DNA of 64,000 bases from an uncultured Hyphomicrobiales bacterium (GTDB taxonomy: Bacteria; Pseudomonadota; Alphaproteobacteria; Rhizobiales; Devosiaceae). Below the pieces are notes generated by a model that was not told where the DNA came from, did not search any database, and saw nothing but the letters and a program-made list of their open reading frames with translations. How positions within the stretch are numbered: the first letter of the stretch is position 1; each line of letters opens with the position of its first letter. The stretch lies in assembly GCA_903842455.1 (NCBI GenBank), contig CAIMLX010000054.1, positions 1 through 64,000 on the forward strand. The letters are read 5' to 3'. This document shows positions 1 through 8,329 of this stretch, piece by piece. The position numbers and the translations under genes were made by a program.

Positions 1-659
1 AGGCCTTCAAAACCATTGGCCTTGGTAGCGATCGGCTGGTTGTGCGAGGCAGAGAACTGCTCGAACCACTGCCACGAGGCAGCAGGATCGAACCCGACCG
101 GGCACTCATAGCCAGCAGCCTTGAGCTTGCGAGCGGTATCCTCGACCTCGGCCCAGGTCGCGGGAAGGGCCTCGACGCCGACGGCCTTGAGCGCATCGGT
201 GTTGTAGTACATGACCGCGGTGGAGTTGTTGAACGGCATCGACAGCATTTCGCCGGTCGAGGTCGAGAAGTAGGAACCGACACCGGCGAAATAGTTCGAC
301 CAGTCGATCTCGTAGCCGTTTTCCGCCATCAGCTGGCGCACCGGCACATAGGCTTCCGACAGCATCAGGTCGAGCGTACCCGCGTCGAAGACCTGGGTGA
401 TCGTCGGCTGCTTGTTGGCGCGGAACGCGGCGATCGTGGCCTGCAGGTTGTTGTCGTAGTTTTCCTGCGACACGCAGACGATCTCGTAGTCGGCCTGCGA
501 CTCGTTGAAGGTCTTGCACATGTCCTGGATGCGCTCGGACAGATCGCCCGACAGGCCATACCAGAACTCGAACTTGGTGGCGGCGGCAGCCGGGGAGGCC
601 ACGAGGGCCAGCGCAGTCGCCGAAACGGCCGCGCCAAGCAGCCAGTTGGTCTTCATCAT
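1..659 (-). CDS. ugpB: sn-glycerol-3-phosphate ABC transporter substrate-binding protein UgpB (partial)
   Basis: Only the N-terminal ~219 residues are present; the gene runs off the left edge. A signal peptide (Lys-Thr-Asn-Trp, then an Ala/Leu-rich core ending near AAAATKFEFW) indicates a periplasmic protein. The mature part follows E. coli UgpB closely from memory: an FWYGLSGDLSE segment, QPTITQVFDAGT, and PFNNSTAVMYYN. It should bind glycerol-3-phosphate or glycerophosphodiesters for import. Three ATG codons in a row (662, 659, 656) follow AGGAG at 670-666; 659 or 656 gives the better spacing. A Pho-box-like repeat lies upstream. The permease and ATPase genes would lie beyond the left edge. 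Confidence 0.88.
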   Translation of the reverse strand, partial: MMKTNWLLGAAVSATALALVASPAAAATKFEFWYGLSGDLSERIQDMCKTFNESQADYEIVCVSQENYDNNLQATIAAFRANKQPTITQVFDAGTLDLMLSEAYVPVRQLMAENGYEIDWSNYFAGVGSYFSTSTGEMLSMPFNNSTAVMYYNTDALKAVGVEALPATWAEVEDTARKLKAAGYECPVGFDPAASWQWFEQFSASHNQPIATKANGFEG

Positions 660-753
660 CATCGTCTCCTGGGAGGATTCGGGTTCGGTCTCGAGCCGGA
701 TTGCCCCCGGGTCTCGAACGGCCGCACTCCTAGTCCGTCTGCTTGACGGTTGG

Positions 754-782
754 ATTTCAGCCCGGTGACAGGCCGGTGACGA
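754..782 (-). promoter_or_regulatory. Pho-box-like triple direct repeat upstream of ugpB
   Basis: Read on the minus strand there are three 7-mers at an exact 11-bp period: TCGTCAC (782-776), CTGTCAC (771-765) and CTGAAAT (760-754). PhoB sites are 7-bp CTGTCAT-like repeats separated by 4 bp, and ugpB is a classic phosphate-starvation gene in enteric bacteria and rhizobia. The site is 95 bp upstream of the ugpB start in the same orientation. PhoB binding is inferred. Confidence 0.6.
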
Positions 783-879
783 TGCAGTGAAGCTTCGATG
801 TCGGGCCCGACCGATGGCCGATGTGACAGCGGCGCGATTGCAGGATAATCGGGTTGCGCTGGCTTCAGGAGTTCAGGTC

Positions 880-1842
880 ATGGCAGTCGCGATCATCGGC
901 GGAACGGGGTTCATTGGCACGGCAGTGGCCGAGCGGCTGGCGCTGCGCGGGCTCGCCCCCGTGGTGGTGGCGCGCGGCGAGCACCCGGTGAACCTGCCCG
1001 AAGGCGCCATCCTCGAGCGCGCCGACCGTATGGACGAAGCGCGGCTGCGCGATATCTTCGCGACTCACCGCATCGACACGGTCGTCGACATCTTTGCGCT
1101 GGGCATGCTCAACACCCGCGCCGTCATGGAGGCGACCGCAGCGACCGGCGGCCGCTACGTGCTGCTGAGTTCTGTGGATGTGTACTCGAACTACGGTGGC
1201 CTCATCCGCAAGGAGAGCCCGGCCATCCAGCCGCAGCCGGCGAAGGAAACCGACCCGCTCCGCAGCTTCCGCTTCCCCTATCGCGGCAACCCGCATCGCC
1301 CGAAGGGCGTATCGGCCGAACTGTTCGAGGACTACGACAAGATCGTTCTCGAGGAATCGGCGCTAGGCGACAACCGCTTCTCCACCACCGTGATTCGCGC
1401 CCCGATGATCTTCGGCCCCGGCGACAAGCAGCATCGCTTCAAGTGGGCGATCGACGCGGTGAAGAAGGGCGGCCTGATCCGGCTCGACGAACGCGCCGGC
1501 AAGTGGCCGAACTCCTACGGCTACGTCACCGATGTCGCCGAGGCCATGGTCCTCGCCGCCCTCGACCCTCGCGCCGTCGGCCGCACCTACAATGTCGGCC
1601 AGGACTTCGTCCGCAATCCCGTGCAGTGGCTCCTGAGCTTCGCCGTGATGCTTAACACGCCGATCGAGGTCGAAACCGTGCCCGCGGCTGAAAAAGCCCT
1701 GCTGTTCGAACGCGCCGAGGCCACCGACCTGCGCTACCCCCTGACGCTCGACACCACCCGCATCCGCGAGGAACTGGGCTTCGTCGAGCCGACCGCCGAG
1801 CGCGAGGCACTGCTGGCAACCATCGCCTACGAGTCCGCTTGA
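880..1842 (+). CDS. NAD-dependent epimerase/dehydratase family protein (extended SDR)
   Basis: A 320-residue protein with an N-terminal Rossmann fold (IIGGTGFIGTAVAERL, the Gly-x-x-Gly-x-x-Gly dinucleotide motif) and an SDR middle region (VLLSSVDVYSN, then RAPMIFGPGD). The usual Tyr-x3-Lys pair is not clear; the nearest match is EDYDKIV. The start at 880 is preceded by AGGAG at 867-871; an upstream in-frame extension to 787 lacks this support. It is divergent from ugpB and 76 bp ahead of the XRE-cupin regulator. The substrate cannot be read from sequence; sugar nucleotide or free sugar derivatives are both possible. Confidence 0.75.
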   Translation: MAVAIIGGTGFIGTAVAERLALRGLAPVVVARGEHPVNLPEGAILERADRMDEARLRDIFATHRIDTVVDIFALGMLNTRAVMEATAATGGRYVLLSSVDVYSNYGGLIRKESPAIQPQPAKETDPLRSFRFPYRGNPHRPKGVSAELFEDYDKIVLEESALGDNRFSTTVIRAPMIFGPGDKQHRFKWAIDAVKKGGLIRLDERAGKWPNSYGYVTDVAEAMVLAALDPRAVGRTYNVGQDFVRNPVQWLLSFAVMLNTPIEVETVPAAEKALLFERAEATDLRYPLTLDTTRIREELGFVEPTAEREALLATIAYESA

Positions 1843-1880
1843 TCGGCCGCACAACCCCCGTTGACTCCGGCGCCTGCTAA

Positions 1881-1895
1881 TTTAGTGTGCCTAAA
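1881..1895. promoter_or_regulatory. Inverted repeat, candidate autoregulatory operator of the XRE-cupin regulator
   Basis: TTTAG-N5-CTAAA is a perfect 5-bp inverted repeat 23 bp upstream of the regulator start and just behind a TTGACT hexamer at 1861-1866. XRE-cupin repressors commonly bind short palindromes at their own promoters. Assignment is by position only. Confidence 0.4.
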
Positions 1896-1918
1896 GTTTT
1901 CCGGGGGACGCCCGTTTC

Positions 1919-2518
1919 ATGCATGCCGACGACATCCGCGAGATGTCCGAAACCTTTGTCACGGAGGGCGAGAGCCTCGGCGCCCGCCTGCGGGCCCGCC
2001 GCAAGGCCATCGGCAAGACCATGCAGCAGGTCGCCGACGAGGCGAGCCTCACTATCGGCTTCATCTCCCAGATCGAGCGCGGCATCTCGAGCCCGTCGCT
2101 CGCCTCGCTCTACAATGTGGCCAAGGCGCTCGACGCTTCGGTGGACATGTTCGTCTCGCAGGCTCCGGCCCGGTCGCACTCCGTTGTGACCCATGCCGGC
2201 CAGCGCCCGACCTTCAAGGTCGATGGCACCTCGCGCTACTATGAGTTCCTCGAGCGTGGCTTCGCCGATGCCAAGCTCAACGCCTGCCTGTCGCACGTGC
2301 CGCCCGGCCATGCCTCCGAGATGATGAGCCACGAGGGCGAGGACTTCGTCTACCTCGTCGCCGGCCACATGCTCTACGAGGTCGACGGCGTCACCTACGA
2401 CCTCAAGGCCGGCGACACGCTACACTTCGACAGCCGCCAGCCGCATCGCGGCACCAATATCGGCGCCGATACCGCCATCGAACTCTGGGTCGGCACCATG
2501 CGGCTGTTCCCCGAATGA
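1919..2518 (+). CDS. XRE-family transcriptional regulator with C-terminal cupin domain
   Basis: A 199-residue two-domain regulator. Residues ~20-75 form a lambda-repressor-type helix-turn-helix (LGARLRARRKAIGKTMQQVA, then IGFISQIERGISSPSLASL). Residues ~115-195 form a small cupin barrel (PGHASEMMSHEGEDFVY, then LKAGDTLHFDSRQPH), likely to sense a small ligand. Family members control amine, amino-acid or peptide catabolism. An ATG at 1944 is an alternative start. The stop overlaps the next gene (ATGA), and the Dpp-type transporter follows, so that operon is its likely target. Confidence 0.85.
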   Translation: MHADDIREMSETFVTEGESLGARLRARRKAIGKTMQQVADEASLTIGFISQIERGISSPSLASLYNVAKALDASVDMFVSQAPARSHSVVTHAGQRPTFKVDGTSRYYEFLERGFADAKLNACLSHVPPGHASEMMSHEGEDFVYLVAGHMLYEVDGVTYDLKAGDTLHFDSRQPHRGTNIGADTAIELWVGTMRLFPE

Positions 2519-3009
2519 GCCCCGTCGATCCCGCCATCGCCAGGCAACTCGCCGACGCCCTCGCGTCCGGCCCGCCCGCGCTGTTCGCCGTGTTGTCGCA
2601 ACTGTTCACCGCCATCCCCGGCGTCCGCACCGCCACCTTCATCGCCACCGCGCCCGACCGCACGGTGACGCACCGCATCGGCACCTCCAACCCGGCGCAC
2701 TTCCCCATCGGCAATGTCGATCCGGTCGGCGACGATCCGTGGAACAACGCCATCCTCCGCGACCGTCGCCCTGTCATCGGCGACAGCGTCGCCGGCATGG
2801 GCGCATTCCTGCCCGAAACTGACGGCCTCGTCGCCATGGGCTACAGCGCCTGCGCGTGCTTCCCCATCGTGATCGCCGGCGAAACCCGCGGCGTCGTCGC
2901 CCTGCTCGGCGATGCCGGCATCTTCACCCCGGCCACAATCGCCGAAATCGACACCCTTCTGCCAATCGCTGCGCTGACCTTCACCTTCCATGGGGTCAGC
3001 GAGAGATGA
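2515..3009 (+). CDS. GAF-domain-like protein
   Basis: A 164-residue soluble protein that overlaps the regulator by 4 bp (ATGA), so it is translationally coupled. From about residue 20 it resembles a single GAF domain: an LFTAIPGVRTATFIATAP strand region, then SACACFPIVIAGETRGVVAL near residue 115, the usual place of the GAF signature. No kinase, cyclase or DNA-binding domain is attached. It may bind a small molecule and assist the XRE-cupin regulator. No enzymatic role can be supported. Confidence 0.6.
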   Translation: MSPVDPAIARQLADALASGPPALFAVLSQLFTAIPGVRTATFIATAPDRTVTHRIGTSNPAHFPIGNVDPVGDDPWNNAILRDRRPVIGDSVAGMGAFLPETDGLVAMGYSACACFPIVIAGETRGVVALLGDAGIFTPATIAEIDTLLPIAALTFTFHGVSER

Positions 3010-3064
3010 CGACTTCAACCGCCGGCCGTTCGCGCCGGCACAGGATTTAACCAGGGAGACTGCC

Positions 3065-4675
3065 ATGCGTTTGTACAGGACGCTTGTCGCGGTAGCGCTC
3101 GGCGCGGTGATGACCGTGTCGGGAGCCATAGCCGAGACGCCCAAGAATACGTTGGTGATTGCGGACGCGATCGACGACATCATCACGCTCGACCCGGCCG
3201 AAGTGTCGGAAGTCGGCGGCGTGCTTGCCAGCCAGCAGATCTACCAGCCGCTGGTGACCTTCGATCCGGCCGACCCGACCAACATCATCCCGGTGCTGGC
3301 CGAAAGCTGGACCGTGTCGGAGGACGGCACGACCTTCACCTTCAAGATGAACCCGGCGGCCAAGTTCGCCTCGGGTAATCCGGTGACGGCTGCCGATGCC
3401 GAGTACTCTATCCGTCGCGTCATCCTGATCGATAGCCGTATCAGCTTCATCTTCGCCCAGTTCGGCCTGACCAAGGACAACGTGGCGGAGAAGGTGAAGG
3501 CGCTCGATACGTCGACGCTTCAGTTCGAAGTCGACCAGAAATACGCGCCGAGCTTCGTGCTCTACGTGCTGTCGTCCTTCACCGGCGGCATCGTCGACTC
3601 GACCATCGTCAAGCAGCATGAAGGCACCCTTGCCGACGGCTCGAACGACTACGGCAATGCCTGGCTGAAGTCCGAGAACTCGGCCGGCTCGGGCCCCTAC
3701 GTGCTGACCAAGTGGGACCCGAAGGTCTCGATCCTGCTCAGCCGCAACGAGAACTACTGGGGCACCGCCCCCGGCGTCGATCGCCTGTTCCTGCAGCACA
3801 TGCCGGAATCGGCGACGCAGCGCCTCGCGCTCGAAAAGGGCGACATCGACATCGCCAACAAGCTGGGTCCGGATGATATCGGTGCCATTTCCGGCAACGC
3901 CGACATCCAGATTCTCGAGGGCGTGTCCTCGACGATGTACTATTTCGGCCTCAACGTTCGCAACGAAGCGCTGAGCAACCCGAAGGTCGTCGAAGCCATC
4001 AAGTACGGCGTCGACTACCAGGGCATCGCTGACACCATCGGCAAGGGCACCATCAAGGTGCACCAGACCATGATCCCGGACGGGTTCCTGGGCGGTGGCA
4101 TCGACTACAACCCCTACTCGCTCGACATCGAGAAGGCCAAGGCGCTGATCGCCGAGTCGGGCGTCGCAACCCCGATCAAGCTCGAGACCGTCGTCTGGAA
4201 CGTGCCGCCCTACCCCGATTATGCTCAGGCCGTGCAGGCCACGCTGAGCCAGATTGGCGTCGAACTCGACCTGCAGGTCGTCGATGGCGGCCCGTGGCTT
4301 GACCGCTACCGCTCGCACGACCTCGACATCTGGTTCGGCCTCTGGGGTCCGGACTATCCCGATCCGCATTCCAACGCCAAGGCGTTCGGCAACCATGATC
4401 CGTCCGATCCGGATGGCACCAAGGGCAACCTCGCCGACCGCTTCGGCTGGAACTCGGGCAAGGTCTCCGACCTCGTGAACCAGGCCGTGCAGGAACAGGA
4501 CGTCGACAAGCGCAAGGCGCTCTACGACGAGGCCCAGCGCCTGCACACCGACACCTCGCCGTTCGTCTTCATGTTCCAGGACAGCCGCAAGGTTGCGATG
4601 CGGAACTCGGTCAAGGGTGTCGTCCTCGGCATCACCTTCTCCGACGATCGCTACGGCGGCGTGACCAAGGAATAA
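3065..4675 (+). CDS. Dpp/Opp-type ABC transporter substrate-binding protein (SBP family 5)
   Basis: A 536-residue protein with a clear signal peptide (MRLYRTLVAVALGAVMTVSG, cleavage after AIAE or nearby). It has the layout of family 5 binding proteins: ITLDPAEVSEVGG at the N-terminus, LAESWTVSEDGTTFTFKM, GSGPYVLTKWDPK, and a WFGLWGPDYPDPHSNAK segment like those of peptide binders. The start follows AGGGAG at 3053-3058. It heads a five-gene transporter operon. The ligand could be a peptide, opine or amine; the XRE-cupin regulator makes nitrogen compounds plausible. A strong hairpin follows it. Confidence 0.85.
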   Translation: MRLYRTLVAVALGAVMTVSGAIAETPKNTLVIADAIDDIITLDPAEVSEVGGVLASQQIYQPLVTFDPADPTNIIPVLAESWTVSEDGTTFTFKMNPAAKFASGNPVTAADAEYSIRRVILIDSRISFIFAQFGLTKDNVAEKVKALDTSTLQFEVDQKYAPSFVLYVLSSFTGGIVDSTIVKQHEGTLADGSNDYGNAWLKSENSAGSGPYVLTKWDPKVSILLSRNENYWGTAPGVDRLFLQHMPESATQRLALEKGDIDIANKLGPDDIGAISGNADIQILEGVSSTMYYFGLNVRNEALSNPKVVEAIKYGVDYQGIADTIGKGTIKVHQTMIPDGFLGGGIDYNPYSLDIEKAKALIAESGVATPIKLETVVWNVPPYPDYAQAVQATLSQIGVELDLQVVDGGPWLDRYRSHDLDIWFGLWGPDYPDPHSNAKAFGNHDPSDPDGTKGNLADRFGWNSGKVSDLVNQAVQEQDVDKRKALYDEAQRLHTDTSPFVFMFQDSRKVAMRNSVKGVVLGITFSDDRYGGVTKE

Positions 4676-4684
4676 CCGACCTGC

Positions 4685-4709
4685 GGAGCCGGGGAACTTC
4701 CCCGGCTCC
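4685..4709 (+). terminator. Strong hairpin between binding-protein and permease genes
   Basis: GGAGCCGGGG and CCCCGGCTCC form a perfect 10-bp stem around the loop AACTT, 9 bp after the binding-protein stop and 17 bp before the permease start. No T-run follows, so it more likely protects the 3' end of the binding-protein message or partly attenuates read-through than fully terminates. Confidence 0.6.
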
Positions 4710-4726
4710 GTTCTCGACGAGGATCC

Positions 4727-5776
4727 ATGACAGACAACCTGCCGCGACCGCTGCGCCTCCTTCTCGGCTTCGCCTCCTGGCTGCTGACGGTGGCGATCAC
4801 CCTTGTCGGGCTCGCTTCGCTCACCTTCTTCATCGGCCGCGTGCTCCCCATCGACCCGGTGCTGGCCATCGTTGGCGAGAAGGCCCTGCCCGAGGTCTAC
4901 GACCGCGTCTATCTCGAACTCGGACTCGATAAGCCCATCTGGCAGCAGTTCATCGAGTATCTCGGCAAACTGCTGCGCGGCGACTTCGGCATCTCGTACT
5001 CCACCAACCGCCCGGTATTCACGGACCTGCTGAGTTTCTTCCCCGCGACCCTCGAACTGGCCACCATCGGCCTCGTCATCGGCGTGGCGCTGGGCGTCCC
5101 CATGGGCGTCGCCTCGGCCTACTGGCACGAAAAGTGGCCTGACCACCTGATCCGCGTCATCGGCCTGATCGGCTATTCGGTGCCGATCTTCTGGCTTGGC
5201 CTCGTCGGCCTCTTCGTCTTCTACTACAAGCTCGGCTGGGTTTCGGGCCCCGGGCAGGTCGATGTGTTCTTCACCGGGATCGTGCCGCGCATCACCGGTT
5301 TCATCCTCGTCGACGCCGCCATTGCCGGCGAGTGGGAGGTGTTCTGGAACGCTGTAAGCCACATGATCCTGCCCGCCGTGCTGATTGGCTATTTCAGCCT
5401 CGCCTACATCTCCCGCATGACCCGCTCGGTCATGCTCGACCAGTTGAGCCGCGAATACGTTCTCACCGCCCGGCTGAAGGGCGCCAGCGAGTTCACCGTG
5501 GTGGTACGGCACGCCCTCGGCAATGCGGCGATCCCGCTCGTGACCGTGATCGCGCTGAGCTATGGCGGCCTGCTCGAGGGTTCCGTGCTGGTCGAGACCA
5601 TCTTCGCCTGGCCCGGCATAGGCAACTACCTCTATTCCTCGCTCTTTGCCGCCGACATGAACGCCGTTCTCGGCGGCACCCTGCTCGTCGGCATCGTCTT
5701 CGTGCTGCTCAACATGCTGTCGGACGTGCTCTACGCCGCACTCGACCCGCGCTCGCGGAGCCTCGCCAACAAATGA
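4727..5776 (+). CDS. ABC transporter permease (DppB family)
   Basis: A 349-residue inner-membrane protein with about six hydrophobic segments and the permease signature near the C-terminus (EYVLTARLKGASEFTVVVRH, then GSVLVETIFAWPGIG), characteristic of DppB/OppB subunits. It should form the translocation path with the next permease. The GAGGATCC sequence ahead of the ATG gives a modest ribosome-binding site. Its stop overlaps the next start (ATGA). Confidence 0.87.
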   Translation: MTDNLPRPLRLLLGFASWLLTVAITLVGLASLTFFIGRVLPIDPVLAIVGEKALPEVYDRVYLELGLDKPIWQQFIEYLGKLLRGDFGISYSTNRPVFTDLLSFFPATLELATIGLVIGVALGVPMGVASAYWHEKWPDHLIRVIGLIGYSVPIFWLGLVGLFVFYYKLGWVSGPGQVDVFFTGIVPRITGFILVDAAIAGEWEVFWNAVSHMILPAVLIGYFSLAYISRMTRSVMLDQLSREYVLTARLKGASEFTVVVRHALGNAAIPLVTVIALSYGGLLEGSVLVETIFAWPGIGNYLYSSLFAADMNAVLGGTLLVGIVFVLLNMLSDVLYAALDPRSRSLANK

Positions 5777-6675
5777 CCCTGCTCACCGAACCAGCCGCCG
5801 ATCCGAAGGCCGCCATCCGCGCCGCGCGCTGGAAGGAGTTCCGCAGCTTCGCGCGCCGCTTCTTCCGCAACCCGCTCGGCGTCGTTGGCCTCTTCATCGT
5901 GCTGGTGCTGATCTTCGTTGCCGCCTTCGCGCCGTGGATCGCCACGCACGATCCCTACATGCCGACCCTCACCGCCCGCCTCGCCGCACCGAGCGCCGAG
6001 TGGTGGTTCGGCGCCGACGAACTGGGCCGCGACATCTACTCCCGCCTCGTCCACGGCTCGCGGCTGACCCTGCTGATCGTCGCCCTCGTGATCGTCACCT
6101 CCGCCCCGCTTGGCCTGATCATCGGCGCCGTTGCCGGCACTCGCGGCGGCTGGATCGATGCGGTGTTCATGCGCATCACCGACGTGTTCCTCGCCATTCC
6201 CAAGCTGCTGCTGGCGCTGGCCTTCGTTGCGGCGCTCGGCCCCGGCATCGTCAACGCCGCGCTCGCCATCACCCTCACCGCCTGGCCGCCCTATGCCCGC
6301 CTCGCCCGCGCCGAAGCGATGGTCGTGCGGAACTCAGACTACGTGAACGCCGTGCGGCTGGCCGGCGCCAGCGAGTTCCGCATCATCGTCTTCCACGTCA
6401 TCCCGATGTGCCTCTCCTCTGTCATCGTCCGCATGACCTTCGACATGGCCGGCATCATCCTCACTGCCGCCGGTCTGGGCTTCATCGGGCTGGGCGCCCA
6501 GCCACCGCTGCCCGAATGGGGCGCCATGATCTCCACTGGCCGCAAGTTCATCTTCGACCAGTGGTGGGTGGCCACCGTCCCCGGCATCGCCATCTTCACC
6601 GTCTCGCTCGGCTTCAACCTGCTCGGCGACGCCCTGCGCGACCTGCTCGACCCGCACCTGAGGCAGCGCAAATGA
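5773..6675 (+). CDS. ABC transporter permease (DppC family)
   Basis: A 300-residue inner-membrane protein. An N-terminal hydrophobic helix is followed by the DppC-type LGADELGRDIYSRLVHGSR segment (here FGADELGRDIYSRL) and the permease motif YVNAVRLAGASEFRIIVFHV. The start at 5773 is set by the ATGA overlap with the upstream permease; the same frame is open further upstream but without a plausible start. Its stop overlaps the first ATPase gene. Confidence 0.87.
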   Translation: MTLLTEPAADPKAAIRAARWKEFRSFARRFFRNPLGVVGLFIVLVLIFVAAFAPWIATHDPYMPTLTARLAAPSAEWWFGADELGRDIYSRLVHGSRLTLLIVALVIVTSAPLGLIIGAVAGTRGGWIDAVFMRITDVFLAIPKLLLALAFVAALGPGIVNAALAITLTAWPPYARLARAEAMVVRNSDYVNAVRLAGASEFRIIVFHVIPMCLSSVIVRMTFDMAGIILTAAGLGFIGLGAQPPLPEWGAMISTGRKFIFDQWWVATVPGIAIFTVSLGFNLLGDALRDLLDPHLRQRK

Positions 6676-7523
6676 CCGGCCCTCTCGTCGAGATCGAAAA
6701 CCTCCGCGTCGCCTTCCGCAATGACGATGGGAGCTGGAACGACGCGGTGCGCGGCGTCTCCTTCTCGCTTGGCCGCGAGAAACTTGGCATCGTCGGCGAA
6801 TCGGGCTCGGGCAAGAGCCTCACCGGCCGCTCGCTGCTCGGCGTGCTCCCCGACTACGCGCGGATCAGCGCCGACCGCCTGCGCTTCGACGGCATCGACC
6901 TCACGACCGCCTCGCCAAAACTCCGCCGCTCCCTGCGCGGCGGCCGCATGGGCATGATCCTGCAGGACCCCAAATACTCGCTCAATCCGGTGATGAACGT
7001 CGGCAAGCAGATCATCGAGGCAATCCGCATCGGCGACCGCAAGCTGTCGGGCGCCGAGGCACGCAGGCAGGCCGTCACGTCGCTTGAAGCCGTGCAGATC
7101 CGCGACCCCGAGCGCGTCATGGGCCTCTACCCGCACGAGTTGTCCGGTGGCATGGGCCAGCGCGTCATGATCGCCATGATGGTGGTGCGCGAACCCGACC
7201 TGCTGATCGCCGACGAACCCACCTCCGCCCTCGACGTCACCGTCCGCACCCAGGTGCTGTCGATCATGGACGAACTGGTGACCCGACGCGGCATGGGCCT
7301 CATCTTCATCAGCCACGACCTCAACCTCGTGAGCAAATTCTGCGACCGGGTGATCGTCATGTATGCCGGCCGCATCGTCGAAACCCTCGACGCCAAGAAC
7401 CTGCACGCCGCGCAGCATCCCTATACCCGCGGCCTCCTCGCCTGCCTGCCCTCGATCGACGGCTCGCTCGAACCGCTCCCCACCCTCACCCGCGACGCGT
7501 CGTGGCTGGAGGCGGCATCGTGA
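6672..7523 (+). CDS. ABC transporter ATP-binding protein (DppD family)
   Basis: A 283-residue cytoplasmic ATPase. Walker A is GESGSGKSLTGRSLL, the signature is LSGGMGQRVMIAMM, and Walker B is LLIADEPTSALDVT, followed by the switch histidine in FISHDLNLVSKF. The C-terminal HPYTRGLLACLPS segment is the oligopeptide-transporter tail. It is coupled by ATGA to the permease before it and by GTGA to the second ATPase. Confidence 0.88.
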   Translation: MTGPLVEIENLRVAFRNDDGSWNDAVRGVSFSLGREKLGIVGESGSGKSLTGRSLLGVLPDYARISADRLRFDGIDLTTASPKLRRSLRGGRMGMILQDPKYSLNPVMNVGKQIIEAIRIGDRKLSGAEARRQAVTSLEAVQIRDPERVMGLYPHELSGGMGQRVMIAMMVVREPDLLIADEPTSALDVTVRTQVLSIMDELVTRRGMGLIFISHDLNLVSKFCDRVIVMYAGRIVETLDAKNLHAAQHPYTRGLLACLPSIDGSLEPLPTLTRDASWLEAAS

Positions 7524-8239
7524 TCACCGTCGAAAACCTCACCGTCCGCTTCTCCGGCTCCACGGCCGTCGACACTGTCAGCTTCACCGTCGCCCAGGGC
7601 GAGAGCTTCGGCCTCGTCGGTGAATCGGGCTCGGGCAAGTCCACCATCCTCCGCACCATGGTCGGCCTCAACCGCCACTGGTCGGGCCGCATCATCATCA
7701 ACGGCATGGATGCCCGGACGACCAGGCAGCGCGACCTCGCCCGCACCGCCCAGATGGTGTTCCAGGATCCCTACGGCTCGCTCCACCCGCGCTACACAAT
7801 CGGCCAGCAGATCGCCGAACCGATGCTGATCAACGGCATCGCCGATCCGGTCGGCCGCACCGCCGAACTGCTCGACCTCATCGGGCTCGGCGCAAAATTC
7901 CAGTTCCGCTTCCCGCACGAGCTCTCCGGCGGCCAGCGCCAGCGCGTCGCCATTGCCCGCGCCCTGTCGCTGAGCCCGCGCATCCTGCTACTCGACGAGC
8001 CGACCTCGGCACTCGACGTCTCGATCCAGGCCGAAATCCTCAACCTGCTGAACCGCCTGCGCCGCGAGCTCGGCCTCACCTTCGTCATCGTCAGCCATGA
8101 CCTCGCGGTCATCAGCTACATGTGCGAGCGGCTGATGGTGATGCGCAACGCCCGCGAGGTGGAAACCCTCACCCGCGAGCAGCTCCGCGCCAGCGACGTT
8201 CGCGACGACTACAGCCGGCAACTGCTCGCCGCCAGCTGA
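7520..8239 (+). CDS. ABC transporter ATP-binding protein (DppF family)
   Basis: A 239-residue second ATPase with Walker A GESGSGKSTILR, signature [16 protein letters not shown] and Walker B ILLLDEPTSALDVS. I place the start at the GTG at 7520: it overlaps the upstream stop (GTGA) and has GGAGGC at 7508-7513 six bases ahead, better than the GTG at 7502. At 239 residues it lacks the usual long DppF tail, ending shortly after DDYSRQLLAAS. It completes the transporter. Confidence 0.85.
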   Translation: MITVENLTVRFSGSTAVDTVSFTVAQGESFGLVGESGSGKSTILRTMVGLNRHWSGRIIINGMDARTTRQRDLARTAQMVFQDPYGSLHPRYTIGQQIAEPMLINGIADPVGRTAELLDLIGLGAKFQFRFPHELSGGQRQRVAIARALSLSPRILLLDEPTSALDVSIQAEILNLLNRLRRELGLTFVIVSHDLAVISYMCERLMVMRNAREVETLTREQLRASDVRDDYSRQLLAAS

Positions 8240-8329
8240 TCCCCGCTTGCCCAAGCATCGATCCCCCGGCTACCCATAGACTGGGGAGGACTTCTTCGTG
8301 CTTGAGCGTTCTTGCGGGGATCGGGGCTG

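Noticed and set aside
3047-5512. An 821-codon open frame on the minus strand
   Set aside because: It lies antisense to the Dpp-type binding-protein and permease genes, has a low-complexity Arg/Gly/His/Val composition typical of GC-rich antisense frames, and no domain.
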